From the NCBI RefSeq assembly GCF_021043365.1, contig NZ_JAJNDU010000002.1:186001-250000 (forward strand): DNA of 64,000 bases. Direction: 5' to 3'. How positions within the stretch are numbered: the first letter of the stretch is position 1; every line of letters begins with the position of its first letter. Positions 24,505 through 34,418 of this stretch are shown here, piece after piece. This DNA is from Sphingomonas sp. IC-11 (GTDB lineage: Bacteria > Pseudomonadota > Alphaproteobacteria > Sphingomonadales > Sphingomonadaceae). Under the pieces are notes generated by a model. The model was not told the origin of the DNA. It did not search any database and saw only the letters and a program-made list of their open reading frames with translations. The translations under genes were made by a program, and so were the position numbers.

Positions 24505-26166
24505 ATGAGTGAAATGCCGACGCCGCAGGCGTTCGAGCAGGCGATTGCTGCTGCGCAGGCGCGCCGGCCGATCGACCTGGAACCGATCGGCGTTGTGGTG
24601 GAAATCGCCGGTTCGTCCAGCCAGGTCCTGTTCGATTCCGCAGCGCTTGCGGGGCTTGCCGGCCATGCTGACCCGGTAATCGCCAGTGGTGGCCAGGTGG
24701 GCGGGCAGATCAAGGTGAGGGTCGGTGCATCCTGGCTGATTGCCAACATCCGATCGCTGCGGCTCGAGGATTTCAACACCGGTCGGATCGTCGCCTCCAT
24801 CGACTTCCTGGGCGAGGGCGATGAAGAGAAACTGACGGGCAAATTATACCAGTTCCGGCGCGGCGTGACTCGCTATCCGACGCCCGGCGCGGAGGTTTAC
24901 CCCATTTCCAGTGCTGACCTGCGGCAGGTCTATGCCGCGGAGGGACGTGCCCATGTGGAGATCGGCAGCGTCTATCCCGCCAATGATATTCGCGCCGCTT
25001 TGTATGTCGATGCGATGCTGGGCAAGCATTTCGCGCTGCTCGGCTCCACCGGCACTGGCAAGTCGACGTCGGCTGCGCTGATCCTGCACCGGATCTGCGA
25101 GCTGGCGCCGCAAGGCCATGTGGTGATGATTGATCCCCATGGGGAATATGCCGCGGCGTTCCGTACCAACGGGGCGATCTATGACGTTTCGAACCTTCAG
25201 ATGCCGTATTGGCTGATGAACTTCGAGGAACATTGCGAAGTGTTCCTGACCACGCAGGGGGCAGAGCGGCAGGTCGACGCGGACATCCTGGCCAAATGCC
25301 TGCTCGCCGCCCGCGCCAAGAGCCGCGTTGGCAGCGAGATCCCCAAGCTGACGGTGGATGCGCCCGTCCCCTATCTGCTCAGCGACCTGACGAACCTGAT
25401 CCAGCTGGAAATGGGCAAGATGGACAAGGCGTCCAACACGGCGCCCTATCTGCGGCTCAAGACCAAGATCGACGAGATCCGGGCCGATCCGCGCTACAGC
25501 TTCATGTTCTCGGGCATGCTGGTGGCGGATACGATGGGGGACTTCATCCGTCGCGTCTTTCGCCTGCCGGGCGATGGGCGCCCGATCTCGATCATCGACG
25601 TGTCGGGCGTGCCGAACGAGATCACGTCCGTGGTCGTCGCGGTGCTCAGCCGCATGGTGTTCGACTTCGCGATCTGGTCACGCAACGAGCCGCAGCGGCC
25701 GATCCTGCTCGTCTGCGAGGAAGCGCATCGCTACATTCCACGCAGCGAAGATGGCTCTTCGGTGGGCCGCATCCTGAGCCGGATCGCCAAGGAAGGGCGT
25801 AAATACGGCGTGTCGCTGGGGTTGATCACGCAGCGGCCGTCCGACCTGGCGGAAGGCGTGCTGTCGCAATGCGGCACGATCATCGCCATGCGGCTGAACA
25901 ACGATCGCGACCAGGCCTTCGTGCGGGCGGCGATGCCGGAGGGTGCGCGCGGCTTCCTCGACTCCATCCCCGCGCTGCGCAATCAGGAATGCATCATCTG
26001 CGGCGAGGGCGTGGCGATCCCGATCCGAGTCGCCTTTGACCGACTGGAAGAGGCGAAGCGCCCTGCGTCGGCTGATCCCGTCTTCTCGCAATTGTGGCGC
26101 GACGTCGGGCATGAGGACGAGATCATCCAGCGCACCATCCAGAAGTGGCGGGCGCAGGGGCGGTGA
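24505..26166 (+). CDS. HerA-like P-loop ATPase (DUF87 family)
   Basis: A 553-residue ATPase of the HerA/FtsK branch. The N-terminal 130 residues are the HAS-barrel-like domain; Walker A is GSTGTGKST at 180-188, followed by VMIDPHGEYAAAF; Walker B is ILLVCEEAHRYIPR, and the arginine-finger region is ITQRPSDLAEGVLSQCGT. HerA proteins form hexameric DNA-translocating motors, often with the nuclease NurA in archaea; no nuclease gene adjoins this one. Start ATG 24505 is chosen on conserved N-terminus; a longer frame upstream overlaps the TIGR02186 gene. Possibly a DNA repair or plasmid-defence motor; role unknown. Confidence 0.87.
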   Translation: MSEMPTPQAFEQAIAAAQARRPIDLEPIGVVVEIAGSSSQVLFDSAALAGLAGHADPVIASGGQVGGQIKVRVGASWLIANIRSLRLEDFNTGRIVASIDFLGEGDEEKLTGKLYQFRRGVTRYPTPGAEVYPISSADLRQVYAAEGRAHVEIGSVYPANDIRAALYVDAMLGKHFALLGSTGTGKSTSAALILHRICELAPQGHVVMIDPHGEYAAAFRTNGAIYDVSNLQMPYWLMNFEEHCEVFLTTQGAERQVDADILAKCLLAARAKSRVGSEIPKLTVDAPVPYLLSDLTNLIQLEMGKMDKASNTAPYLRLKTKIDEIRADPRYSFMFSGMLVADTMGDFIRRVFRLPGDGRPISIIDVSGVPNEITSVVVAVLSRMVFDFAIWSRNEPQRPILLVCEEAHRYIPRSEDGSSVGRILSRIAKEGRKYGVSLGLITQRPSDLAEGVLSQCGTIIAMRLNNDRDQAFVRAAMPEGARGFLDSIPALRNQECIICGEGVAIPIRVAFDRLEEAKRPASADPVFSQLWRDVGHEDEIIQRTIQKWRAQGR

Positions 26167-26189
26167 CGCGCGAGGGCTGACGCCGGCGG

Positions 26190-27488
26190 CTAAGCGCTTC
26201 GGGTTGCCGGTGCGGGCGGGTGGTCCCGACCGGCAACCATGGTAGCGATGGCGAGATCGCCGGTGACGTTCAGGGCGGTGCGGCACATGTCGAGCAGCCG
26301 GTCGACCCCAAGCACCAGGCCGATGGCGGTTGGCGGCACCCCGACCATGCCAAGGATGATCGCCACCACCGGCAGCGATCCCGCGGGCACACCGGCCGTG
26401 CCGACCCCGCCCAGGATGCAGACGAGCATCACGGTGAGCTGCTGCAGGAGCCCGAGCTCAACGCCGAAGAACTGCGCGAGGAAGATGACAGTCACGCCTT
26501 CGAAAATCGCGGTGCCGTTCTGGTTCGCGGTCGCGCCGATGGTGAGAACGAAGCGGGCGACGCGGCGGGGCAGTCCTAATTCGCTTTCCGCGATTCGCAG
26601 GCTGGTCGGCAGGGTCGCGTTCGACGACGCGGTGGAGAAGGCCATCACCATCGCTTCCTGGCTGCCGCGAAAGAAGGCGAGCGGGCTCATGCCGGCGGCA
26701 AGCCACACGCCCAGCGAATAAACGATGACGAGCTGGATCAGCAGCGCACCCAATACGGTGGCCATGTAGGCGCCGAGCCGCACCAGGATATCCGCCCCGA
26801 ACAGCGCGGCCAGGTTGAACATGAAGCAGGCGACGGCAATCGGGGCGAGACGGATGACATAGCCGATCAGCGTCATCGTCACCTCAAGCAGACCCTCGAT
26901 CGCATTTTGCAGCGCTTCGGTCTTTTCCGAACGGGCAAGTACGATGCCGATGCCAAAGGCGAGGGCGAAGAACATCACCGCCAAAATGTCATCGTCCGCC
27001 GCGGCGCGGATCACGTTGGCGGGGATGATGCCGAGCACCGAATCGAGCGCGCCGGGCGCCTCGCGCGATTTCTGGACGATCGAGGCGGCGCCTTCGCCCG
27101 CCTGTGCCAGCAACTCGCGCGCCATGGCCGGATCCACGCCCTCGCCCGGACGCACCAGATTGACCAGCGCCAGACCGATCGCGACCGACAGGCCCGACAG
27201 GATGATCGTGAAGATCAGCGTGCGGATCCCGACCCGGCGCAGCGCGGCAATGTCCCCCATCTCCGCCACGCCGGTGACGAGCGCCGCGAAGAGCAGCGGG
27301 ATGACCAGCATGAACAGGAGGCGAAGGAAGATCTGCCCGATCGGGCCGGTGACATAGGTGGTGATGTCCTCCACCCAGCCAGCGTCGCCAGCGGTGAGCT
27401 TCACGATCAGGCCGCCGATCAGGCCGATGGCGAAACCGGCCAGCATCTGGAGGTGCAGGGGGAATCGTGTCGGCGCCGTATCGTTCAT
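26190..27488 (-). CDS. Dicarboxylate/amino acid:cation symporter (DAACS family)
   Basis: A 432-residue GltP/DctA-type carrier with eight membrane helices and two re-entrant loops. The serine-rich loop appears as AFSTASSNATLPTSL, and the unwound TM7 motif as TANQNGTAIFEGV; TM8 has the conserved Asp in VLGVDRLLDMCRTALNVTGD. It would import C4-dicarboxylates or acidic amino acids with H+ or Na+. Convergent with the HerA-like gene across 23 bases; upstream region separates it from sixA by 56 bases. Confidence 0.92.
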   Translation of the reverse strand: MNDTAPTRFPLHLQMLAGFAIGLIGGLIVKLTAGDAGWVEDITTYVTGPIGQIFLRLLFMLVIPLLFAALVTGVAEMGDIAALRRVGIRTLIFTIILSGLSVAIGLALVNLVRPGEGVDPAMARELLAQAGEGAASIVQKSREAPGALDSVLGIIPANVIRAAADDDILAVMFFALAFGIGIVLARSEKTEALQNAIEGLLEVTMTLIGYVIRLAPIAVACFMFNLAALFGADILVRLGAYMATVLGALLIQLVIVYSLGVWLAAGMSPLAFFRGSQEAMVMAFSTASSNATLPTSLRIAESELGLPRRVARFVLTIGATANQNGTAIFEGVTVIFLAQFFGVELGLLQQLTVMLVCILGGVGTAGVPAGSLPVVAIILGMVGVPPTAIGLVLGVDRLLDMCRTALNVTGDLAIATMVAGRDHPPAPATRSA

Positions 27489-27544
27489 GCGGCGCTGAAC
27501 GCCCGAGCGCAGCGGGCGGGCCCGACCCGGTGGTGAGCCGGATC

Positions 27545-28084
27545 CTACTCCTCGCGCGGCCCCAACGAGGGATCGAGATCACGCGGACGGATGAACCGCG
27601 TCAGCGTGCCCGATGCAGGGGCTATGCTTGCCCAGTCATCCACGTCGAAGGTCAGTTCCGCGACGGTGGCGGTGGGATATTTCAGCTCGGCCTCGCGAAC
27701 CAGCGACGGATCACCGCCGCCCATCAGCAAGAGAACGAAATCTTCGAGGCCCGGATTGTGCCCGATCATCAGCAGGTGCCCGGCGTCAGCCGGCGATTCG
27801 CGGGCGACGTCCAGCAGGGTGGCGGATGAGGCGAGGTACAGCCGCTTGTCCCAGGCGGGCTCGATTGCCGCGCCATAGCCGGTGGCGACCTCGGCAATGG
27901 TCTGGACGACGCGCTCTGCCGGGGAGGCAACGATATGGTCGTAGCGCAGTCCGAGCCGACGCAGGTGGGCGCCGACGACCTGTGCCGCCTTTCGACCCTT
28001 CGCGTTGAGCGGCCGGTCGAAATCGCGCGCGACAGTATCATCCCAGCCCGATTTGGCGTGGCGCAGCAGCGTCAACGTCTTCAA
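27545..28084 (-). CDS. sixA: SixA-type phosphohistidine phosphatase
   Basis: A 179-residue histidine phosphatase with RHAKSGW at 8-14 (catalytic His9), a SPAERVVQT motif and the second catalytic His in IGHNPGLED. The SixA subgroup removes phosphate from histidine in phosphotransfer proteins; in E. coli it acts on the PTS-Ntr protein NPr. PtsP is encoded elsewhere in this window (61017), so that link may hold here (inference). Start is TTG with GGAG seven bases ahead. It follows the helicase gene by 12 bases and probably shares its transcript. Confidence 0.88.
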   Translation of the reverse strand: MKTLTLLRHAKSGWDDTVARDFDRPLNAKGRKAAQVVGAHLRRLGLRYDHIVASPAERVVQTIAEVATGYGAAIEPAWDKRLYLASSATLLDVARESPADAGHLLMIGHNPGLEDFVLLLMGGGDPSLVREAELKYPTATVAELTFDVDDWASIAPASGTLTRFIRPRDLDPSLGPREE

Positions 28085-28096
28085 GCTTGATCTCCG

Positions 28097-30802
28097 TCAG
28101 GGTGCGGGAGCCGCCTCATGCCCGAAGGTTGCGCGCGAGGAAAGCCGGGATGCGACTCGCGCGATCGCCTCATCCAGCGGAACGCGCGCAATTGGCACAC
28201 CCGGCGGAAAGGCATCGAGCAGGCGCGAGGGCGTCGCCGCCGACAGAAGAACAAAGACGCCGCGATCCTCCGCCGATCGGATCAGCCGCCCGAAGGCTTG
28301 CGCCATGCGGGCCCGGACGATGCGATCGTCATAGGCGCTGCCACCGTTGGCGAGGCGCCGGGCGGCGTGAAGGACCGTCGGCTTTGGCCATGGCACACCT
28401 TCCATCACGACGAGCCGCAGCGAATGACCGGGGACGTCCACCCCGTCGCGCAGCGCGTCGGTGCCCAGCAGCGAGGCGTGGGGATCATCCCGGAAGATGT
28501 CGACCAGCGTGCCGGTGTCGATCGGATCGACATGCTGTGCCAGCAGCGGGAGCCCGGCCCGGGCGAGCCGATCGGCAATGCGGGCGTGAACCCCGCGAAG
28601 TCGGCGAATGGCGGTGAACAACCCAAGGGTGCCGCCCCCTGCCGCCTCGATCAGCCGGGCATAGGCGCCCGCCAGCGCCGGCACGTCGCCGCGCTTCACG
28701 TCTGTCACCACCAGCACCTCGGCGCGCGCGGCATAGTCGAACGGGCTTTCGGCCTGGAAGCGGACGGCAGGGCGCGCGAGATGCGGCGCGCCCACGCGGG
28801 CCTCCGCCGTTTCCCAAGTGCCGCCAGCGGTGAGGGTGGCAGAGGTGACGAGCGCGCCATGCGACGGCTTCAGCACGATCTCGGCAAAGGGGCGCGTCGG
28901 ATCGAGCCAGCGGCGGTGCAGCCCGATGTCGAACTCGCGGCCCTCGACGCGATCCACAGCGAGCCAGTCAACGAAGTCCGCGCTTGCCGGGCCGCCGATG
29001 CGGGCGATCAGCGACAGCCACGCAGCAACGATCTCCGCACGCCAGCCAAGCGAGGCAATGGCGCCCTCCACCCGCGCGCGGGCCGCGCCATCGAGCCAGT
29101 CCGGCGCATCCGCCAGCACGGCCTCCAGCCTTTTCCCCAAGGCAACCAGCGGCCGGTACAGCGCGTCCAACGCCTCCGCCGCGGGGCCTGCCGCCTCGAT
29201 CAGCTCCGGCGACGGCTCGGCGAGCTCTGTTTCCAGGCCGTAGCCGGCATCTCCTGCCCCCTCGGCACGCGCATAGGTGAGGCCGCGAACGCTCGCGAGC
29301 AGCGTTTCGATCGGCCCGAACGGTGCGCCCTCGGCCAATCGTTGCAGCCAGCCATCGGCGGCGAGGCCTTGCGCGGCCTTTACCGCATCGGAGATCGCCT
29401 GCGCGCCGGCCTCGTCATAGCTTGCGACATCGGAGAGGCGCGCAGCAAGGCCGCGACGTCGACCCCGGCTGCCCGCCTCCGGCCCGATGATCCACCGGCG
29501 CAGCTCGATGGTTTCCTGCCCGGTAAGCGCGGTGGCGAACATCGAGTCGGCGGCATCGAACAGATGATGCCCCTCGTCGAACACGTAACGGGTCGGACGA
29601 GTCGCCAGTTCACGCCCACGCGCCGCATTGACCATCACCAGCGCATGATTGGCGATGACGATGTCCGCCTCCGCAGAAGCGCGTGCGGCGCGCTCGATGA
29701 AGCATTTCCGATAGTGCGGGCAGCCGGCATAGACGCATTCGCCGCGGCGATCGGTGAGCGCCGTCGACCCGTTGCGCCGGAACAATGTGGTGAGCCAGCC
29801 GGGCAAGTCCCCGCCAACCATATCGCCATCCGCGGTATAGGCCGCCCAGCGCGCCACGAGGTGCGCCAGAACCGCGGCTCGCCCGGCGAAGCCGCCCTGC
29901 AGGGCATCCTCAAGGTTGAGGAGACACAGATAGTTTTCCCGCCCCTTGCGGGTCACGACCTTGCGACGGCGGACGGCTTCGTCGGGATAGATCCGCCGCG
30001 TTTCACGGCTGAGCTGACGTTGTAGCGCCTTGGTATAGGTGGAGACCCACACCGCGCCGCCCGCGGCATCCGACCAGAGGCTGGCCGGCGCGAGATAGCC
30101 GAGGGTCTTGCCGATCCCGGTTCCCGCTTCGGCGAGCACGAGATTGGGCACGTCGCGGGCAGGGCGCGGCGCGAAGGCGCCCGCGGCTGCCTGAGCAAAA
30201 GCGCGCTGGCCGGGCCGAGTCTCGGCGCCGGGGCCGACAAGGTCAGCCAGCGCTTGCTGCGTGGCGTCGGCGGCAAGTGTGACCGTGCGCGGCGCGGGCC
30301 GGGGCGCCGCTTCATCCCATTCGGGCAGCTTCGAGAACAGCCAGCGTTCGTCCCGCGCCGGCTTGCGCAGGCGATCGACCAGCAACGGTGCCCACGACCA
30401 GCGCAGGCGGAACAGCGACTGGGCTGCACTCCACGCGCCCTCGCGCTCGCGCCAGTCACCTTCGGGGATGGCAAGGAGCCGCTGAGTCGCGGCGAGGAGA
30501 AACGGGGCGACTGCGCCATCATCCGCCGGCAGCTCCAGCCCGGTGGCAGCAGCGAGCCCCTTTGGCGTCGGCACCATGAAGCTCGCCGGGCGGAGAAAGG
30601 CGAACAGTTCCAGCAGATCAAGGCCGGAAAGGTCGGCATAGCCCAGCCGCTGGCCGACCAGCGGTGCATTCATCATGATCATCGGCGTGTCCGCAGCGGC
30701 GCGGATCGCCTCTCCCCTGGAAACCGCTCGCACTTCCCCGCCGTGCGCGATCCAGATGCCGGTATGGCTCGCATGAAGCGCCGGGTAGGGGAGCGAGATC
30801 AC
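28097..30802 (-). CDS. DinG/XPD-type ATP-dependent DNA helicase with Fe-S cluster
   Basis: A 901-residue superfamily 2 helicase. The first 200 residues hold a sphingomonad-type N-domain (TPMIMMNAPLVGQRLGY) resembling an inactive exonuclease-like region. Walker A is AEAGTGIGKT near 225; the Fe-S cysteines lie in NYLCLLNLE and GECVYAGCPHYRKCF near 300-375; the DEAH box is FDEGHHLFD; motif III SATLTAGG; motifs V and VI near the end as LLGTDALRDGVDVPG and QAFGRLIRS. DinG-type enzymes unwind R-loops, D-loops and G4 DNA. I chose GTG 30802, since the frame upstream of it is not conserved-looking; start certainty is moderate. Confidence 0.87.
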   Translation of the reverse strand: MISLPYPALHASHTGIWIAHGGEVRAVSRGEAIRAAADTPMIMMNAPLVGQRLGYADLSGLDLLELFAFLRPASFMVPTPKGLAAATGLELPADDGAVAPFLLAATQRLLAIPEGDWREREGAWSAAQSLFRLRWSWAPLLVDRLRKPARDERWLFSKLPEWDEAAPRPAPRTVTLAADATQQALADLVGPGAETRPGQRAFAQAAAGAFAPRPARDVPNLVLAEAGTGIGKTLGYLAPASLWSDAAGGAVWVSTYTKALQRQLSRETRRIYPDEAVRRRKVVTRKGRENYLCLLNLEDALQGGFAGRAAVLAHLVARWAAYTADGDMVGGDLPGWLTTLFRRNGSTALTDRRGECVYAGCPHYRKCFIERAARASAEADIVIANHALVMVNAARGRELATRPTRYVFDEGHHLFDAADSMFATALTGQETIELRRWIIGPEAGSRGRRRGLAARLSDVASYDEAGAQAISDAVKAAQGLAADGWLQRLAEGAPFGPIETLLASVRGLTYARAEGAGDAGYGLETELAEPSPELIEAAGPAAEALDALYRPLVALGKRLEAVLADAPDWLDGAARARVEGAIASLGWRAEIVAAWLSLIARIGGPASADFVDWLAVDRVEGREFDIGLHRRWLDPTRPFAEIVLKPSHGALVTSATLTAGGTWETAEARVGAPHLARPAVRFQAESPFDYAARAEVLVVTDVKRGDVPALAGAYARLIEAAGGGTLGLFTAIRRLRGVHARIADRLARAGLPLLAQHVDPIDTGTLVDIFRDDPHASLLGTDALRDGVDVPGHSLRLVVMEGVPWPKPTVLHAARRLANGGSAYDDRIVRARMAQAFGRLIRSAEDRGVFVLLSAATPSRLLDAFPPGVPIARVPLDEAIARVASRLSSRATFGHEAAPAP

Positions 30803-30867
30803 GCCGGATGATATAGAACAAAGCGGCAACCGGCGCTAGGGCGCTGTCCTGAACGCCCTTGTTGTAG

Positions 30868-30878
30868 TTGCGACGCAA
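30868..30878. promoter_or_regulatory. TTGCG-A-CGCAA palindrome in sucC promoter region
   Basis: A perfect 5-1-5 inverted repeat in the 199-base space between the helicase and sucC, 124 bases before the sucC start, with a second GCAAC nearby at 30881. It could be an operator; nothing in the window names the binding protein. Confidence 0.3.
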
Positions 30879-31001
30879 GTGCAACGATAGTTGTGGCCGC
30901 GGCATCGTATTGGCCTCGACAAAGCGCACGCGAAGGCTGGATTCGGCGGCCCCCCTGTGCTTAAGGCCCACTGTTTTCGGTTTTGTAAGGCGAGCCCCGG
31001 C

Positions 31002-32201
31002 ATGAACATTCATGAATATCAGGCCAAGGAACTGCTGGCGAAGTTCGGCGTGCCCGTTCCCGCGGGCTATGCGGCAATGAGCGTCGAGGAAGCGGTTGAA
31101 GCCTCCAAGAAGCTGCCGGGGCCGCTGTACGTCGTGAAGGCACAGATCCACGCTGGCGGGCGCGGCAAGGGCAAGTTCAAGGAACTGCCGGCGGAGGCCA
31201 AGGGTGGCGTCCGCCTCGCCAAGACCGAGGACGAGGTTCGCCATGCCGCGACCGAGATGCTCGGCAACACGCTGGTGACGATCCAGACGGGTGATGCCGG
31301 CAAGCAGGTCAATCGCCTGTACGTCACCGACGGCGTTGATATCGCCAAGGAATTCTACCTGGCCCTGCTCGTCGATCGCGCGACCGGCCGCGTCGCCTTT
31401 GTTGTGTCGACCGAGGGTGGCATGGACATCGAGACCGTCGCGCATGACACGCCGGAGAAGATCCACACCTTCTCGGTCGACCCCGCGACCGGTTTTCAGC
31501 CGCACCATGGCCGCGCCGTCGCGAATGCGCTGGGCCTCACCGGCGACCTCGCCAAGCAGGCGCAGAGCCTCGCAGGGAAGGTCTATGACGCCTTCCTCGG
31601 CACTGATGCGGCGCAGATCGAAATCAACCCGCTGGCGGTGACCGACGACAACAAGCTGATGGTGCTCGACGCCAAGGTCGGCTTCGACGGCAACGCCATG
31701 TTCCGCCACAAGGATCTCGCCGAACTGCGCGATGAGACCGAGGAAGATCCGGCCGAGCTGGAAGCGTCGAAGTACGACCTCGCCTACATCAAGCTCGATG
31801 GCGACATCGGCTGCATGGTGAACGGCGCCGGCCTCGCCATGGCGACGATGGACATCATCAAGCTGAACGGCATGTTCCCGGCGAACTTCCTCGACGTCGG
31901 TGGCGGCGCTTCGAAGGAGAAGGTCACCGCGGCGTTCAAGATCATCCTTGCCGATCCGAACGTGAAGGGCATCCTCGTCAACATCTTTGGCGGGATCATG
32001 AAGTGCGACATCATCGCCGAGGGCATCGTTGCCGCGGCGAAGGAAGTTAATCTGTCGGTGCCGCTTGTCGTTCGGCTCGAGGGTACCAATGTCGAGAAGG
32101 GCAAGGAAATCCTCGCGAATTCCGGCCTCGCCATCGTTCCCGCGAACGATCTGGGCGATGCCGCGCAGAAGATCGTCGCCGAGGTGAAGAAGGCGGCGTA
32201 A
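31002..32201 (+). CDS. sucC: Succinate-CoA ligase (ADP-forming) subunit beta
   Basis: A 399-residue ATP-grasp protein with [20 protein letters not shown] at the start, [12 protein letters not shown] at 48-59 (nucleotide and CoA loop), [10 protein letters not shown], and the C-terminal [16 protein letters not shown] typical of SucC. It performs the substrate-level phosphorylation step of the TCA cycle with SucD. sucD is not within the window; etfBA follows instead, after a REP-like element. Confidence 0.97.
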   Translation: MNIHEYQAKELLAKFGVPVPAGYAAMSVEEAVEASKKLPGPLYVVKAQIHAGGRGKGKFKELPAEAKGGVRLAKTEDEVRHAATEMLGNTLVTIQTGDAGKQVNRLYVTDGVDIAKEFYLALLVDRATGRVAFVVSTEGGMDIETVAHDTPEKIHTFSVDPATGFQPHHGRAVANALGLTGDLAKQAQSLAGKVYDAFLGTDAAQIEINPLAVTDDNKLMVLDAKVGFDGNAMFRHKDLAELRDETEEDPAELEASKYDLAYIKLDGDIGCMVNGAGLAMATMDIIKLNGMFPANFLDVGGGASKEKVTAAFKIILADPNVKGILVNIFGGIMKCDIIAEGIVAAAKEVNLSVPLVVRLEGTNVEKGKEILANSGLAIVPANDLGDAAQKIVAEVKKAA

Positions 32202-32223
32202 GTTTCGACTGATCGTTCTCCAT

Positions 32224-32302
32224 CGTCATGCCGGCTCTGGCCGGCATCTCCCCGACATGGAGCGCGACGCAACCGGGAGACCCCGGCGCTGGCCGGGGTG
32301 AC
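32224..32302. repeat. REP/BIME-like pair of palindromes between sucC and etfB
   Basis: Two hairpins share a central CTGG step: ATGCCGGC/GCCGGCAT (32228-32247) and ACCCCGGC/GCCGGGGT (32280-32299), framed by GTC at the left and GAC at the right. The layout 'GTCATGCCGGC...CCGGGGTGAC' is like the dispersed intergenic elements of many alphaproteobacteria (memory-based). It ends only 15 bases from the etfB start. Confidence 0.7.
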
Positions 32303-32317
32303 GCTTGGGAGAGTGGA

Positions 32318-33067
32318 ATGAAGGTTCTGGTGCCGGTCAAGCGCGTGCTTGACTATAACGTGAAGCCCCGCGTGAAGGCGGACGGGACGGGGGTCGATCT
32401 GGCCAACGTCAAGATGAGCATGAACCCGTTCGACGAGATCGCGGTCGAGGAAGCCATTCGCCTGAAGGAAAAGGGCGTGGCGACTGAGATCGTCGTTGTC
32501 TCGATCGGCGAGCAGAAGGCGCAGGAAACGCTGCGTACCGCGCTTGCCATGGGTGCGGATCGCGCGATCCTCGTCACCTCTGACGACAAGGTCGAGCCGC
32601 TCGCCGTCGCGAAGATCCTGAAGGCGGTTGCCGCCGAGGAACAGCCGCAGCTCATCATCCTGGGCAAGCAGGCGATCGACGACGACAACAACCAGACCGG
32701 CCAGATGCTCGCCGGCCTGCTCGGCTGGGGCCAGGGCACGTTCGCGTCCAAGGTCGAAGTGTCGGGCGAGACCGTCAAGGTTACCCGCGAAGTCGATGGT
32801 GGTCTCGAAACCGACAACTTCAAGCTGCCGGCGATCGTCACCACCGATCTTCGCCTGAACGAGCCGCGCTACGCCTCGCTGCCGAACATCATGAAGGCAA
32901 AGTCGAAGCCGCTCGCGACGAAGACCGCCGCCGATTACGGCGTCGACACGAGCCCACGCGTCAAGACGCTGAAGGTCGTCGAGCCGGGCAAGCGCCAGGC
33001 GGGCGTCAAGGTCGCCGATGTCGACGAGCTGGTGATGAAGCTCAAGGCGATGGGCGTCGCGAAGTAA
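32318..33067 (+). CDS. etfB: Electron transfer flavoprotein subunit beta
   Basis: A 249-residue ETF beta subunit. It opens [20 protein letters not shown], has [16 protein letters not shown], the AMP-binding [20 protein letters not shown] near 113-132, and the recognition region [18 protein letters not shown] with the docking Leu. It accepts electrons from acyl-CoA dehydrogenases and passes them via ETF-QO to ubiquinone. GGGAGA precedes the ATG. etfA follows by 76 bases. Confidence 0.97.
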   Translation: MKVLVPVKRVLDYNVKPRVKADGTGVDLANVKMSMNPFDEIAVEEAIRLKEKGVATEIVVVSIGEQKAQETLRTALAMGADRAILVTSDDKVEPLAVAKILKAVAAEEQPQLIILGKQAIDDDNNQTGQMLAGLLGWGQGTFASKVEVSGETVKVTREVDGGLETDNFKLPAIVTTDLRLNEPRYASLPNIMKAKSKPLATKTAADYGVDTSPRVKTLKVVEPGKRQAGVKVADVDELVMKLKAMGVAK

Positions 33068-33143
33068 GCGCAACGCCGGTCACTGATCCCGTTCCGGGTG
33101 CCGCGTGGACGCGGCCCCGACGGGGAGAGGAAAGAGGTTCAAG

Positions 33144-34073
33144 ATGAAGACTCTGGTTTGGGTCGAGCACGACGGTTCGACCGTCAAGGATGCCACGCTC
33201 GCCGCGGTGACCGCCGCGTCGAAGCTGGGCGAAGTTCACCTGCTGGTCGCCGGCAAGGGTGTCGATGGCGTGGCACAGGCAGCCGCCAAGATCGCTGGCG
33301 TGGGCAAGGTCCACGTCGCTGACGACGACGCCTATGCGCATGCGCTGGCCGAAAACGTTGCGCCGCTGGTCGTTGAGCTGATGGGCCATCACGACGCGTT
33401 CGTCGCGCCGGCCACCACCTCGGCCAAGAACATCGCGCCGCGCGTCGCCGCGCTGCTGGACGTGATGCAGATCTCCGAAGTGCTCTCGGTTGAGAGCGAG
33501 GACACGTTCACCCGCCCGATCTACGCCGGCAACGCGATTGCGACGGTGCAGACGTCGGACGCGAAGAAGGTTCTGACCGTCCGCACCACTGCCTTCGAAA
33601 AGGCGGCGGCAGAGGGTGGCTCGGGCACTGTCGAGGCGGTTGCGTCGACGGGCGATAAGGGCCTGTCCACCTACGAAAGCTCGGAAATCGCCAAGAGCGC
33701 ACGTCCGGAACTCGCCAGCGCGAAGATCATCGTCTCGGGTGGCCGCGCGCTTCAGAATGGCGAGAACTTCTCCAAGATCATCGAGCCGCTGGCCGACAAG
33801 CTCGGCGCCGGCGTCGGTGCCAGCCGCGCGGCGGTGGACGCCGGCTTCGTGCCGAACGACTATCAGGTCGGCCAGACCGGCAAGATCGTCGCCCCGGAAG
33901 TCTATATCGCCGTCGGCATTTCCGGCGCGATCCAGCACCTTGCCGGCATGAAGGATTCCAAGACCATCATCGCCATCAACAAGGACGAGGACGCGCCGAT
34001 CTTCCAGGTCGCGGACATCGGCCTCGTCGGCGACCTGTTCAAGGTGGTTCCGGAGCTGACCGAGAAGCTCTGA
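33144..34073 (+). CDS. etfA: Electron transfer flavoprotein subunit alpha
   Basis: A 309-residue ETF alpha subunit with the C-terminal FAD-binding domain: [55 protein letters not shown] and a closing [20 protein letters not shown]. All are hallmark ETF-alpha sequences. AGAGG lies about 10 bases before ATG. A strong terminator follows the operon at 34151. Confidence 0.97.
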   Translation: MKTLVWVEHDGSTVKDATLAAVTAASKLGEVHLLVAGKGVDGVAQAAAKIAGVGKVHVADDDAYAHALAENVAPLVVELMGHHDAFVAPATTSAKNIAPRVAALLDVMQISEVLSVESEDTFTRPIYAGNAIATVQTSDAKKVLTVRTTAFEKAAAEGGSGTVEAVASTGDKGLSTYESSEIAKSARPELASAKIIVSGGRALQNGENFSKIIEPLADKLGAGVGASRAAVDAGFVPNDYQVGQTGKIVAPEVYIAVGISGAIQHLAGMKDSKTIIAINKDEDAPIFQVADIGLVGDLFKVVPELTEKL

Positions 34074-34150
34074 GCGGGCCTGCGCAGGCCCGGCGTTCGC
34101 CGGGTCAGGGCGCCCGGCTCCGCTGCTCGTGAAGTTACCAGCGAAGTAAA

Positions 34151-34192
34151 AGAAGGGGCGGCGCTGACGGCAGCGTCGCCCCTTCTTTATTT
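34151..34192 (+). terminator. Rho-independent terminator of etfBA
   Basis: A 16-bp stem (34151-34166 with 34171-34186, one G.U pair) around ACGG, ending TTCTTTATTT. This is the clearest canonical terminator in the window. Confidence 0.92.
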
Positions 34193-34418
34193 CCGATCGG
34201 CCCCTGTTCGCAGCCGGCGCTCATCGTTTCCGCGATTTGCGTGACGGCGAGCCGCGGGGCGGCTCCTCCGCGGGCATCGATTGGCGCTCGTTCTGTTAGG
34301 GCTGGCGCTGAGGTGCGCGGGCTTCCAGGGCTTCCCGGCGCGAGCGCCCGATGCGCCCTGTGCCGCGGGTGACGCTTGGCGGCCGACCGCCGGCAAGCTC
34401 CGGCGCGTGACTATCGTG
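34193..34418. other. Intergenic stretch without a recognisable gene
   Basis: Between the etf terminator and a small minus-strand gene I see only GC-rich sequence with open frames of low credibility on both strands. Short palindromes (GCGCCG types) occur, none long enough to name. Confidence 0.4.

Noticed and set aside
28118..30025. 635-codon open frame on the plus strand
   Set aside because: Antisense to the DinG-type helicase gene with no protein-like motifs.
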